Notes: generated from the sequence alone by a model not told the origin. DNA of 64,000 nucleotides from Kineosporia babensis (GCF_021129305.1 NZ_JAJOMB010000002.1:62001-126000); one strand, 5' to 3'; shown: positions 33,253-41,965, numbered from the stretch's first letter. Program-made: numbers and translations.

Positions 33253-33292
33253 GGGTACGGGGGACGGCCGCAAATGGCCGTCCCCCGTACCC
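33253..33292 (+). terminator. 17-bp terminator-like hairpin between atpD and atpC
   Basis: GGGTACGGGGGACGGCC (33253-33269) pairs perfectly with 33276-33292 around a GCAAAT loop. It has the strength of the other terminators in the window but lies inside the operon, 85 bases before the atpC start. There is no T-run. Partial termination or mRNA processing would lower epsilon expression relative to the other subunits. Confidence 0.6.
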
Positions 33293-33377
33293 AGGCTCGC
33301 GAGAGCCGATATTGTGTCGACAGCGCTCGTACCCGTCTCCCGGCGGGCCGCGAGTTGAAGAACACGGAGGAACCGTC

Positions 33378-33653
33378 GTGCCGCTCCAGGTAGAACTGGT
33401 GAGTGCCGAGGCGAAGGTCTGGACGGGCACGGCCCGGATGGTGATCGCCCGCACCAGCGAAGGCGAGATCGGTGTGCTCACCGGTCACGAGCCGACGCTG
33501 GCGCTGCTCGCCCCCGGTCAGGTCACGATCCGCGGCGAAGCCGGCGAGACGGTGGTCGCTCAGGTCGAGGACGGTGGGTTCCTGTCCATCGACCACGACC
33601 GGGTGACCGTGGTCGCCGACACCGCGGCCCTCGTCACCGACTCGGCCCGCTGA
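33378..33653 (+). CDS. atpC: ATP synthase F1 subunit epsilon, lacking the C-terminal helical domain
   Basis: The GTG start with GGAGGAA upstream gives only 91 residues. The N-terminal beta-sandwich is complete (PLQVELVSAEAKVWTGTARM, GEIGVLTGHEPTLALL, GGFLSIDHDRVTVVAD), but the protein stops at ALVTDSAR, where family members of 120-140 residues continue into a two-helix hairpin. That hairpin is the part known to inhibit ATP hydrolysis in other bacteria. The beta domain is enough for gamma and c-ring contact. No remnant of the helices is seen before the next gene. Confidence 0.93.
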   Translation: MPLQVELVSAEAKVWTGTARMVIARTSEGEIGVLTGHEPTLALLAPGQVTIRGEAGETVVAQVEDGGFLSIDHDRVTVVADTAALVTDSAR

Positions 33654-33670
33654 GCCCGGCCCGGCCGTAG

Positions 33671-34123
33671 TTGGAAGACCTGGTAGTCCCGCTCGAGATT
33701 CTCGGCGCGCTCCTTGTCCTCTTCGGCCTGGTCCTTGCTCTGTTCATTCTCCGCCGTTACCTGCTGGCCCGTAACGGCGCCACGTTCGACTGCTCGCTGA
33801 GACGCGAGCGCCCTCGCCGCGCGAGCGCCTGGATCCTGGGCGTCGCGCGGTACGGGGAAGACCGGCTGGAATGGTTCCGGATCTTCACCGTCAATCCCCG
33901 GCCGACCCGGGTGCTGATCCGTTCGCAGCTCGATCTGCTGGAATGGAAACAGCCCAGCGAGCAGGACGTGCACTCGATCCTGCCGGGCGCCGTGATCGTG
34001 CGATGTACTTATGGCCGGGAGAACCCGGAGATCCTCGAGATGGCCATGACGAGATCGGACTACACCGGGTTCGCCACTTGGCTGGAAGCGACGCCTCCCG
34101 GTATGCAACCGTTCATCGCCTGA
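33671..34123 (+). CDS. DUF2550 membrane-anchored protein
   Basis: A 150-residue protein with one N-terminal membrane helix (PLEILGALLVLFGLVLALFILR) and a cytoplasmic domain with the family look: FDCSLRRERPRRASAWILGV, RYGEDRLEWFRIF and DYTGFATWLEATPPGMQPFI. The same family follows atpC in Mycobacterium (Rv1312). The start is TTG, 17 bases after the atpC stop, without a strong ribosome binding site. Function is unknown. Confidence 0.85.
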   Translation: MEDLVVPLEILGALLVLFGLVLALFILRRYLLARNGATFDCSLRRERPRRASAWILGVARYGEDRLEWFRIFTVNPRPTRVLIRSQLDLLEWKQPSEQDVHSILPGAVIVRCTYGRENPEILEMAMTRSDYTGFATWLEATPPGMQPFIA

Positions 34124-34455
34124 CTTCCACCGGCTGTTCGTGCATCGCTCTCGTCGTGCTGCGACCCGGCCGCCCACGCACTCGACCCACCTGATCCGGC
34201 GTGGACGACCCGGCCTGCCATTCGTGGTCCACCCGGCGCCTCATCCGGCTCTCACCAGGATGTTCCCTCTCGGCGCCCGGCTCACTGGCTGAGTTGCAGG
34301 CTGCGCCTCCTCGGCTTCTAGCGGCCTCTCCTCGCCCTTAGTGATACCCCGTGCGCGGTTCTTGAAACCTGTTCTGTCCCATTTCTTCCGCGCCAGTGAT
34401 GCTTCGGCGGTCAACTATCTCCCGCCGATCGCCATTACTGCAGGAAAAGCCTGCC
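34124..34455. other. Intergenic region (332 bases) between convergent genes, no gene seen
   Basis: The plus strand is pyrimidine-rich and none of the frames has a plausible gene. GCAGG-AAAAG-CCTGC (34440-34454) is a small stem 2 bases beyond the DUF4097 stop and may help to end that minus-strand transcript. No tRNA-like T-loop or repeat is visible. Confidence 0.5.
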
Positions 34456-35385
34456 TCAGCCGTTCGTCGGCCGGGAAGAAAGCGTCCAGTCGTACCCCAC
34501 CCGCACGTCGCCCGAGCCGGTGTTCGCCTCGATCCGGTGGGTCTGGCTACCGGTCGGCACCTCGATCTCACGGTCACCGCTGCCGGTCGTGCCGCTGACG
34601 TCGTAGCTGGTGCCGTCGTTCGGCAGCAGGATCCGCACGTCGCCGGAGCCGGTCCGGGCGTTCACCGAGGTGGGTGCCGCGCCGAAGGAGACCCGGACAT
34701 CGCCGGAACCGGTCTTCAGGTTCACCTGCGAGGTGGCCTGGGTGAACTCGGCCTTCACGTCACCCGATCCGGTGTTCATCTCGGCCCGGGCGGAGTCGAG
34801 CTGAGTGCCGTGGACGTTGCCGCTGCCGGCCCTGGCCTGGATGTCGCCGCCGATCGTGCCCAGCCGGATGTCGCCGGAACCGGTGTGCGCCTTCGTGCCG
34901 CCGTTCATGCCGGTGACCGTGACGTCGCCGGAGCCGGTGTCCAGATCAGCCTTCACGTCGGCGGGCAGCACCACCTCGAAGGCGACCGAGCAGTTGTGGA
35001 TCAGGAAGCTCCCGGAGCAGGCGCCGTCCAGGGTGAGCGTGCCGTCCTTCACCCGGTGCGACCAGCTGGGATCGCTCAGCGCCGCGGTGGTCCGCACCTC
35101 GATCTGCACCGGCCCACCGGCCGGGCCGTCGCGCAGCACCACGTCACCGGAAGGAACCTTCACCTTCAGGCTGCTGACCGGAGAGTCCACCACCACCGCC
35201 TCGGTCTGCACCCGGGTGGCGAACTGGGTGATCACTGCCAGCGTGCCCACGCCCACCAGGCTCACGCCGAGCACGATGCTCGCCACCCGGACCGGGCCGA
35301 TCCACGGGCTGCGTCGCTGGGGCTGCGCGGCCGCCGCAGCGGCCTGGGCCTCGGGGGAACCAGGTTCGTACGTCATCGTGGGCAT
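34456..35385 (-). CDS. DUF4097-family membrane-anchored beta-repeat protein
   Basis: The 309-residue protein has a short cytoplasmic N-terminus, one membrane helix (about 32-55) and an extracytoplasmic domain built of eight TGSGD-type turns (TGSGDVTV, TGSGDIRL, AGSGNVHG, TGSGDVKA, TGSGDVRV and so on) spaced 17-20 residues apart. This pattern is typical of the DUF4097 beta-solenoid fold. It follows a response regulator by 2 bases, with GGAGG overlapping that stop, so it belongs to the kinase-regulator operon. It may be an envelope sensor or scaffold; the biochemical role is unknown. Confidence 0.85.
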   Translation of the reverse strand: MPTMTYEPGSPEAQAAAAAAQPQRRSPWIGPVRVASIVLGVSLVGVGTLAVITQFATRVQTEAVVVDSPVSSLKVKVPSGDVVLRDGPAGGPVQIEVRTTAALSDPSWSHRVKDGTLTLDGACSGSFLIHNCSVAFEVVLPADVKADLDTGSGDVTVTGMNGGTKAHTGSGDIRLGTIGGDIQARAGSGNVHGTQLDSARAEMNTGSGDVKAEFTQATSQVNLKTGSGDVRVSFGAAPTSVNARTGSGDVRILLPNDGTSYDVSGTTGSGDREIEVPTGSQTHRIEANTGSGDVRVGYDWTLSSRPTNG

Positions 35386-35387
35386 CC

Positions 35388-36044
35388 TTAGGCCTCCTGG
35401 CCGAGCCAGCGGAGGACGGCCAGGACCCGACGGTGGTCCTGGGCGGCCGGGGGAAGATCGAGCTTGCCGAAGATGCTGGAGACGTGCTTCTCCACCGCAC
35501 CCTCGCCGATCACCAGGTTCGCGGCGATCGCGGTGTTCGAGCGGCCCTCGGCCATCAGGCCGAGCACCTCGCGTTCGCGCGGGGTCAGCCGGGCCAGCGG
35601 GTCCTTACGGGTGGCCCGGCTGAACAACTGGGCCACCACCTCCGGGTCCAGCGCGGTACCGCCCTCGGCCACCCGGCGCAGCGCCTCGGCGAAGTCGCTG
35701 ACGTCGGCCACCCGGTCCTTCAGCAAGTACCCGATGCCGCGCGAGCGTGCCGCGAAAAGCTCGGTGGCGTAGTTCTCCTCCACGTACTGGCTGAGCACCA
35801 CCACCGCGATCTGCGGGTACTGGTGCCGCACCACCAGCGCGGCCCGCACCCCCTCGTCGGTGAAGGTCGGCGGCATCCGCACGTCCACGATCACCAGGTC
35901 GGGCCGGTGCGCCTCGACCGCCTTGAGGAAGGAGTCGCCGTCGGGGCAGGCCTCGGCCACCTCGAAGCCGGTCTCCGAGAGCAGCCGCAGCAGGCCCTCG
36001 CGCAGCAGCACCGAATCCTCGGCCAGCACAACCCGGATCGTCAT
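35388..36044 (-). CDS. NarL/LuxR-family response regulator
   Basis: Starting at the ATG at 36044 behind AGGAG, the protein has 218 residues. The receiver domain shows VVLAEDSVLLREGLLRLL, phospho-acceptor Asp54 in VIVDVRMPPT and lysine in YLLKDRV. The C-terminal LuxR HTH is LTPREREVLGLMAEGRSNTA followed by AVEKHVSSIFGKL. The start overlaps the stop of the sensor kinase by 4 bases, so this is its cognate regulator. The next gene is DUF4097. Confidence 0.95.
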   Translation of the reverse strand: MTIRVVLAEDSVLLREGLLRLLSETGFEVAEACPDGDSFLKAVEAHRPDLVIVDVRMPPTFTDEGVRAALVVRHQYPQIAVVVLSQYVEENYATELFAARSRGIGYLLKDRVADVSDFAEALRRVAEGGTALDPEVVAQLFSRATRKDPLARLTPREREVLGLMAEGRSNTAIAANLVIGEGAVEKHVSSIFGKLDLPPAAQDHRRVLAVLRWLGQEA

Positions 36045-37399
36045 GACGAGCTCCTGACCGTCAGGGGGAGATGAATGGTCAGCACGGTGGGACCACCGGC
36101 CGGTGAAGACAGGTGTACCGCACCGTCGATCGCGGCGACCCGGTCGGCCAGCCCGCGCAGTCCGGTACCACCACCCTCGCCGCCGGGCTGAGCGCCGCCC
36201 ACACCGTCGTCCTCGATCTCGATCCGCAACCACTCACCGACCGCGCTGACCAGCACCCGGGCCTGCTTCGCGTGCGCATGCTTGGCCACGTTGGTCAGGC
36301 CCTCGCTGACGCAGAAGTAGGCGATCGCCTCGACCGTCGGATCCGGCCGGGTGGGCAGCGCGGTCTGCACGCTGACCGGCACCGGAGCACCGGCGGCGAG
36401 CGCGGAGAGCGCGGCGTCGAGCCCTCGGTTGGTCAGGATCGGCGGGTGGATTCCCCGTGCCACCTGGCGCATCTCGACCACCGCTTCCTTGGCCGCGCTG
36501 TGCGCCTTGTCCATCAGGTCGCGGGCCCCTTCCGGGTCGCGGTTCAGCCGATCGCGAGCCAGCCCCAGATCCATCGCGATCGCGACCAGCCGCTGCTGCG
36601 GGCCGTCGTGCAGGTCGCGCTCGATCCGCTGGCGCTCGGCCTCCACCGAGTCCACCGCCGCCGCCCGGGTGCGGGTCAGGGTCTGCACCCGCTGGTTCAG
36701 CTGCCGAACCTGCTCGGCGCTGGTGGCCCGGGTCAGCAGCAGCCGGGCCAGCAACAGGTTCAGCGCGAGCAGGCCGGTGGCGGTCAGCGGGGTGATCAGC
36801 ATGCCCACCGCACCGATGAAGAAGACCAGCATCAGCCACCAGATCCCCGAGGTGGTTCCGCCCCAGGGCCAGTACATCTCGGCGTCCGGCAGGATCCACA
36901 CGTACGCCGGGGCCAGGACCAGCGCCAGCGTCACCGAGGCGAACACCACCACCACGGTGCCGGTGATCAGACCCCAGAAACCCTGGATCGCCACCCAGGC
37001 CATCGAGCGCCACTGCGTCCCGCCGAGCAGCCAGCGCCGCCAGAAGGACGGCTGCTGCTGGGCGTTTGCGAAGCCCATCCACTCCAGCGGCTCGCCGCTC
37101 ATCGACTCCAGCCGCAGCAGGTCCAGCCGGGCCGCGGCCAGCGCGGCCAGCAGCACCCCGAGCAGGATCGGCAGGCCGATCCCGAACACCGGCAGCAGGC
37201 AGATCGCCAGGACCAGGAAGATGCTCAGCAGCAGGTAGGGGACGGCCAGCACGATGTCCAGGGCGAGGTGGCAGATCGCGGGCCAGCCCCGCAGCCACCA
37301 GACGACGACCTGCTGGGCACCGGATGCGGTGGGCAGACCCCACAGCCACCACTTCTCACCCAGGTCGAACCCGGGGGCGACATCGGTTGTCTTGATCAC
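36041..37399 (-). CDS. Membrane sensor histidine kinase of the NarX/DesK type
   Basis: I start at the GTG at 37399 (IKTTDVAPGFDLGEKWWLWG), giving 452 residues; an in-frame start 189 bases upstream would run into the divergent promoter. The N-terminal half has membrane segments in a PspC/DUF4395-like sensor arrangement (LALDIVLAVPYLLLSIFLVL, FWGLITGTVVVVFASVTLAL, LMLVFFIGAVGMLI). The HisKA_3 motif is RIERDLHDGPQQRLVAIAMD, and the ATPase domain has DDGVGGAQPGGEGGGTGLRG. The gene overlaps the NarL regulator by 4 bases. Confidence 0.92.
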   Translation of the reverse strand: MIKTTDVAPGFDLGEKWWLWGLPTASGAQQVVVWWLRGWPAICHLALDIVLAVPYLLLSIFLVLAICLLPVFGIGLPILLGVLLAALAAARLDLLRLESMSGEPLEWMGFANAQQQPSFWRRWLLGGTQWRSMAWVAIQGFWGLITGTVVVVFASVTLALVLAPAYVWILPDAEMYWPWGGTTSGIWWLMLVFFIGAVGMLITPLTATGLLALNLLLARLLLTRATSAEQVRQLNQRVQTLTRTRAAAVDSVEAERQRIERDLHDGPQQRLVAIAMDLGLARDRLNRDPEGARDLMDKAHSAAKEAVVEMRQVARGIHPPILTNRGLDAALSALAAGAPVPVSVQTALPTRPDPTVEAIAYFCVSEGLTNVAKHAHAKQARVLVSAVGEWLRIEIEDDGVGGAQPGGEGGGTGLRGLADRVAAIDGAVHLSSPAGGPTVLTIHLPLTVRSSS

Positions 37400-37443
37400 T
37401 CCAACAAAGTAGGGCGCCGGAGCGGGCACAGGGGATACCGCGA

Positions 37444-37474
37444 CCACCCCGAAGGGGGTGGGGATAACCCCACC
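37444..37474. promoter_or_regulatory. Overlapping palindromes in the kinase/MMPL divergent promoter
   Basis: CCACCCC (37444-37450) and GGGGTGG (37455-37461) form one inverted repeat; GGTGGGG (37457-37463) and CCCCACC (37468-37474) form a second that shares the middle half-site. Such alternating half-sites between divergent genes look like a regulator-binding site, possibly for the NarL regulator encoded next door. Confidence 0.4.
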
Positions 37475-37533
37475 ATCGATCGAGGGGAGCACCCCAATGA
37501 TCTTCGCCCCGGAGGTCGCGACGCTGGTGCACC

Positions 37534-39723
37534 ATGACGACAACGACGAACTCGGAACGTCCACGTCTGGTCCCGCCCGCTGAGCCACCCCGCCGCCGGC
37601 GCAGATCGATGGCCTCCTGGTGCGCGGATCATCGCTGGAGCACCCTGCTCGCTGCTGTCCTGGTGCTGGCCGCGGGGGTGGTGCTGCTCGGGGGCGGGCT
37701 GCAGACCACCACCGGCGCCGAACAGCTGGTGGGCGATTCCCGCAAGGCCTCGGAGCTGCTGGAGGGAGCGGACTTCGGGGACAAGCCGGTGGAGCACATC
37801 GTGATCAGCGCGCGGAGGGGAACGCTGAGCACGGAGCAGACCGCCACGATCGGCGAGCAGATCGACCAGGCGTACTCCAGGGTGGCGGGGGTCGCCACCG
37901 TGGGGGAGCCGCTGGTCTCGTCGGACGGCAGGACGCTGCTGGCCACGATCGAGCTGGACGTGCCCAAGGACGACGACGCCCGGATCGACGCCACGGCCGA
38001 GGCGCTGCTGCCGATCACCGACCGCTTCGCCGCCGGCCACCCGGACCTGGAGGTCGGCCAGACCGGTCAGGGCTCGCTGAACGTGGGGGTCGGCGAGCAG
38101 ATCGAGAGCGACCTGAAGCTGGCCGAGATGGTCAGCCTGCCGGTGACTCTGGCGATCCTGCTGCTGGCCTTCGGCTCGGTGGTGGCGGCCTTCGTGCCGG
38201 TGCTGCTGGGGGTGGCCGCGGTCGGTACCGCGCTCGGGGTCACCGCGCTGATCTCGCAGTCCTACCCGGTGGACCAGAACACCCAGAGCCTGGTCCTGCT
38301 GATCGGCCTGGCGGTCGGGGTGGACTACGCGCTTTTCGTGATCCGCCGGGCCCGGCAGGAGCGGGCTCACGGGCTCCCGGTGCGCGAGACGATCCGGGTG
38401 GCCGGGGCAACGGCCGGCCGGGCGGTGATCATCTCCGGGATCACGGTGGTCGTCTCGATGGCCGGGATGCTGGTCGCCGGTGGGCTTTACACGTCGCTGG
38501 CGATCGGCGCGATGATCGTGGTGGCGGTCGCCGTGATCGCCTCGGCCACGGTGCTTCCGGCGATCCAGTCGCTGCTCGGAGACAAGATCGACCGGCTGCG
38601 GCTGCCTTTCGTCGGACGCCGGGTGGGGCGCGAGGCCAGTGTGAACGGCCCGTGGGGACGGCTCGCGGGTGCGGTCACCCGTCGTCCATTGATCTGGGCC
38701 CTCGCCGCCACTGCGCTCCTGGTGGCGCTGGCCGTCCCGGCCGCCTCGATGCGCACCTCGCTGCCCGGGGTCGAGTCGTTGCCGCAGGACCTTCCGCAGG
38801 TGCGAGCCACGATGACGATGACCGAGGCCTTCCCGCAGGAGGGTTCCACCATCGCGCTGGTGGTAGGGGCCCCGGCTTCCGAGGCCCCGCAGGTGCGTTC
38901 AGTGCTTGAGGACGCTTGGCCGGCCGCCCAGGGCACCGGCTGGGTTGCGGGGGAGTCGGCTGAAGTGCAGACCTCCACCGACGGAACAGTTTCCGTGATG
39001 CACCTGCCGATCGCCTACGAGGCTTCGGACGAGCGGGCCGGGGATGCGGTGGAAGCCGTTCGGGATCAGGTGGTTCCGTTGGTGGAGCGCGAACTTCCCG
39101 GCGCTGCGGTGCATCTGGGCGGAGCGGCCGAGGGGACCGAGCTGAGCAGCTGGATGGACAGCCGGCTGCTGCCGGTGGTCGGGTTCGTGCTGGCGCTGAC
39201 CTTCGTGGTGATGGTGCTGTCGTTCGGCTCGCCCTCGCTGGCCCTGGCCACCGTGCTGCTCAACCTGCTCTCGGTCGGCGCCGGCTACGGCGTGATGACG
39301 CTGATCTTCCAGAACACCTGGGCCGAGGGCCTGCTCGGCTTCACCTCGATCGGCACCATCGCCTCCTGGCTGCCGTTGCTGATGTTCGTGATCCTGTTCG
39401 GCCTCTCGATGGACTACCACGTCTTCGTGGTCTCCCGGGTGCGCGAGGCCTGGCGGGCCGGTCACCACCCGAAGGACGCGGTGCGCCTGGGGGTCGCCCG
39501 CAGCGCCGGCACGGTGACCAGCGCGGCCGCGGTGATGGTGGCGGTGTTCGCGATCTTCGCCACGATGTCGGTGCTGGAGATGAAGCAACTCGGGGTCGGC
39601 CTGGCCACCGCCGTGTTCATCGACGCCACGGTGGTGCGCGGCATCCTGCTGCCGGCCGTGCTGGCGGTGCTGGGGGAGCGGGCCCATCGCAAGCCGCGGT
39701 GGGTTCCGGCGTTGCACGACTGA
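37534..39723 (+). CDS. MMPL/RND-family membrane transporter
   Basis: A 729-residue exporter with 12 predicted membrane helices in two halves, each with a large extracytoplasmic loop. The proton-relay motifs GLAVGVDYALFVIRRARQE in helix 4 and FGLSMDYHVFVVSRVREAW in helix 10 carry the family Asp-Tyr pairs. MMPL proteins export lipids or small molecules across the membrane. The short cytoplasmic N-terminus is Arg/Pro-rich. It is divergent from the kinase/regulator/DUF4097 operon, which suggests that this system controls it. Confidence 0.93.
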   Translation: MTTTTNSERPRLVPPAEPPRRRRRSMASWCADHRWSTLLAAVLVLAAGVVLLGGGLQTTTGAEQLVGDSRKASELLEGADFGDKPVEHIVISARRGTLSTEQTATIGEQIDQAYSRVAGVATVGEPLVSSDGRTLLATIELDVPKDDDARIDATAEALLPITDRFAAGHPDLEVGQTGQGSLNVGVGEQIESDLKLAEMVSLPVTLAILLLAFGSVVAAFVPVLLGVAAVGTALGVTALISQSYPVDQNTQSLVLLIGLAVGVDYALFVIRRARQERAHGLPVRETIRVAGATAGRAVIISGITVVVSMAGMLVAGGLYTSLAIGAMIVVAVAVIASATVLPAIQSLLGDKIDRLRLPFVGRRVGREASVNGPWGRLAGAVTRRPLIWALAATALLVALAVPAASMRTSLPGVESLPQDLPQVRATMTMTEAFPQEGSTIALVVGAPASEAPQVRSVLEDAWPAAQGTGWVAGESAEVQTSTDGTVSVMHLPIAYEASDERAGDAVEAVRDQVVPLVERELPGAAVHLGGAAEGTELSSWMDSRLLPVVGFVLALTFVVMVLSFGSPSLALATVLLNLLSVGAGYGVMTLIFQNTWAEGLLGFTSIGTIASWLPLLMFVILFGLSMDYHVFVVSRVREAWRAGHHPKDAVRLGVARSAGTVTSAAAVMVAVFAIFATMSVLEMKQLGVGLATAVFIDATVVRGILLPAVLAVLGERAHRKPRWVPALHD

Positions 39724-39739
39724 AAGGCAACCGAACAGT

Positions 39740-39778
39740 GGACGATTCGTGCCCGGCCCGGGCGCGAATCGTCCTTTT
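39740..39778. terminator. Intrinsic terminator after the MMPL gene
   Basis: GGACGATTCG (39740-39749) pairs with CGAATCGTCC (39765-39774), with an inner GCCCG/CGGGC stem, and TTTT follows. It lies between convergent genes. Confidence 0.8.
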
Positions 39779-39790
39779 GCTCGGGTTGTC

Positions 39791-40129
39791 TCAGCCGGCC
39801 AGCGCGGCCGCCCGGACCGAGGAACTCCAGGTCACCCGGGCCACCCGCAGCAGCCGTAGCTCTCGGGCCCGCACTCCGGTGAGCACCAGTTGCCGTTCGC
39901 CCTGCCGAACCCGGCGGGCGGTGCCGACCAGCACGCCCAGCCCCGCCCCGTCCCAGATCTCCAGCTGGTTCATCTCGATCACCAGCTCACCTTGACCGCC
40001 GTCGACCGCCGCGTGCAGCCCGGACCTCGCGGCCGGGGCCGAGCGCGCATCGAGCCGGCCCTTCAGCCGCAGCCGCATGCCAGGGTTCACCACGTCGACG
40101 GTCAGCCGGGGTCCCGGCGATCCAGTCAT
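39791..40129 (-). CDS. STAS-domain protein (anti-sigma factor antagonist-like)
   Basis: The 112 residues form a single STAS domain: LRLKGRLDARSAPAARSGLH, GELVIEMNQLEIWDGAGLGV and QLVLTGVRARELRLLRVA. In RsbV/SpoIIAA the phosphorylated serine lies in a D-S-S/A-G-L motif; here the motif is WDGAGLGVL, so a glycine takes its place. The protein may therefore be locked in an unphosphorylated binding state or be a structural STAS module. No anti-sigma kinase gene is adjacent. Confidence 0.85.
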   Translation of the reverse strand: MTGSPGPRLTVDVVNPGMRLRLKGRLDARSAPAARSGLHAAVDGGQGELVIEMNQLEIWDGAGLGVLVGTARRVRQGERQLVLTGVRARELRLLRVARVTWSSSVRAAALAG

Positions 40130-40305
40130 CGAATACTCATCCCCTGCGTTCGTCAGTCCTCACCCGGTAACAGGCTGACGACTTACTGTGACATGGAATG
40201 CAGGGAGTGAACAGTAGCGACCCGCCGTGCTTTTACCACGCGGCTTCTTCGGGGCAACTCGGCGGCGCCCGCAGATGGTGGTGGCCCTGACTCGGCCCGA
40301 ACGTG

Positions 40306-40311
40306 GACACT
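40306..40311 (+). promoter_or_regulatory. Putative -10 box (GACACT) for a leaderless transcript
   Basis: GACACT ends 7 bases before the ATG at 40319, the spacing seen at several other starts in the window, and no ribosome binding site is present. Confidence 0.25.
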
Positions 40312-40318
40312 GGGTTCC

Positions 40319-40669
40319 ATGTTGTACGGCGACGGCAGCTCGTACCTGGTCTCGATCCTGGTGGTGCTGGCCGGTTTCGGGGTGATGCTGCTGTTCCTGC
40401 GCTGGACCTTCAGCCCGGGCAAGTCGGTGGTGGCCCGTCGGCCCCGGCGCGGCGGGGAGAACGACTACGGGCTTTTCGTGCCGGTCGCCTCGCCCGCCAC
40501 CATGATCGAGGGCGAGCAGTTGCGGCTGCGGCTGGCCGAGAACCAGATCCGCGGCAAGCTGGTGCAGACCAACGACGGGCCCCGGCTGATGGTGTTCGAG
40601 AAGGACGTCAAGATCGCCCGCACCATCCTGGCCGCGCCGCCGGCCCCACCTGCTTCCCGGGACCTCTAG
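40319..40669 (+). CDS. Small single-pass membrane protein of unknown function
   Basis: The 116 residues have one N-terminal membrane helix (YLVSILVVLAGFGVMLLFLRW), a basic stretch (VVARRPRRGG) marking the cytoplasmic side, and a small domain with GLFVPVASPATMIEGEQLRL and NDGPRLMVFEKDV. The ending is Pro/Ala-rich. It converges on murA, with the stops 5 bases apart. Conserved proteins of this kind occur near murA in other actinobacteria, but I know of no function. Confidence 0.7.
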   Translation: MLYGDGSSYLVSILVVLAGFGVMLLFLRWTFSPGKSVVARRPRRGGENDYGLFVPVASPATMIEGEQLRLRLAENQIRGKLVQTNDGPRLMVFEKDVKIARTILAAPPAPPASRDL

Positions 40670-40673
40670 GGAC

Positions 40674-41957
40674 TTAGGACGCCGCGGAGGCCTCGGTGAC
40701 CTCGAACCGGCGCACATCCGCGCCGAGCGTGCGCAGGGCGTGGTCGAAGCGGTCGTAGCCCCGGTCCACGTGCCCGGCCTCGTAGACGATGGTCTCGCCG
40801 TCGGCCACCAGGCCGGCCAGCACGAGCGCCGCGCCCGCCCGGATGTCACTGGCCTCGACCGGAGCGCCGGAGAGCCGGGGTACGCCGCGGACGAACGCGT
40901 GGTGCCCGTCCATCCGCACGTGGGCGCCCAGCCGGGCGATCTCCTGGACGAACCGGAACCGGGCCTCGAACAGGTTCTCGGTGATCATCGCGGCGCCGTC
41001 GGACAGCGCGCACAGGGTGACCATGAACGGCTGCAGGTCGGTCGGGAACCCGGGGTAGGGCAGCGTGGCCACGTCGACCGCCTTCGGCCGCTCGGGCCCC
41101 TTGACCCGGAAACCGTCGGCCAGGGTGATCACCTCGGCCCCCGCGTCCACCAATTTGTCGATCACCAGCTCCAGGTGACCCGGCTCGCCGTTGTGCACGA
41201 TCACGTCGCCGCCGGTGATCGCCGCGGCGAACGCCCAGGTGCCGGCCACGATCCGGTCCGGCACCACCCGGTGCTCGACCGGCGAGAGGCTGTCGGTGCC
41301 GATGATCTCCAGGGTGGAGCTGGCCACCCCGTCGATCTTGGCACCCATCCGGCGCAGCATCCGGCACAGGTCCACCACCTCGGGCTCGCGGGCCACGTTG
41401 TCCAGCACCGTGCGCCCGTTCGCCAGCACCGCGGCCATCAGCAGGTTCTCGGTGGCCCCGACGCTGGGGAAGTCCAGCCGGATCTCCGCGCCGCGCAGCC
41501 CGCCCGGGGCGTGCGCCACCAGGAAGCCGTGCTGCACCTCGATCTGCGCGCCCAGCGTCTCCAGGCCGGACACGTGCATGTCCAGACCGCGCGAGCCGAT
41601 CGCGTCCCCACCGGGCAGCGCCACCTGGGCCGCGCCACACCGCGCCAGCAGCGGGCCGAGCACGCTGATCGAGGCCCGCATCGCCCGCACCAGGTCGTAG
41701 TCGGCCTTGTGCCCGGGCATCGCCGGGGTGGTGATCGAGAGCATGCCGCTGCCGTCGACGTAGTCCACCCCGCAGCCCAGCCGGGTGAGCAGCTTGACCA
41801 TGATCCGGACGTCGAGGATGTCCGGCACGTCGGACAGCGTCGTCGTGCCCTCGGTCAGCAAGGCCGCCGACATCAGCTTTAGCACGCTGTTCTTCGCGCC
41901 TGCCACCCGCACGCCGCCCTGCAGCGGTGCGCCACCCATGATCCGGAAAGCTTCCAC
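40674..41957 (-). CDS. murA: UDP-N-acetylglucosamine 1-carboxyvinyltransferase
   Basis: First committed step of peptidoglycan synthesis: transfer of enolpyruvate from PEP to UDP-GlcNAc. The family start pattern [20 protein letters not shown] is reached from a GTG at 41957, giving 427 residues; an ATG 42 bases upstream is an alternative. A TACGAT box 8 bases before the GTG favours a leaderless message. The PEP-binding loop has [20 protein letters not shown]. The cysteine of that loop, the fosfomycin target, is present in ARCGAAQ or replaced elsewhere; alignment is needed to settle this. Confidence 0.94.
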   Translation of the reverse strand: MEAFRIMGGAPLQGGVRVAGAKNSVLKLMSAALLTEGTTTLSDVPDILDVRIMVKLLTRLGCGVDYVDGSGMLSITTPAMPGHKADYDLVRAMRASISVLGPLLARCGAAQVALPGGDAIGSRGLDMHVSGLETLGAQIEVQHGFLVAHAPGGLRGAEIRLDFPSVGATENLLMAAVLANGRTVLDNVAREPEVVDLCRMLRRMGAKIDGVASSTLEIIGTDSLSPVEHRVVPDRIVAGTWAFAAAITGGDVIVHNGEPGHLELVIDKLVDAGAEVITLADGFRVKGPERPKAVDVATLPYPGFPTDLQPFMVTLCALSDGAAMITENLFEARFRFVQEIARLGAHVRMDGHHAFVRGVPRLSGAPVEASDIRAGAALVLAGLVADGETIVYEAGHVDRGYDRFDHALRTLGADVRRFEVTEASAAS

Positions 41958-41965
41958 GAAAACGC

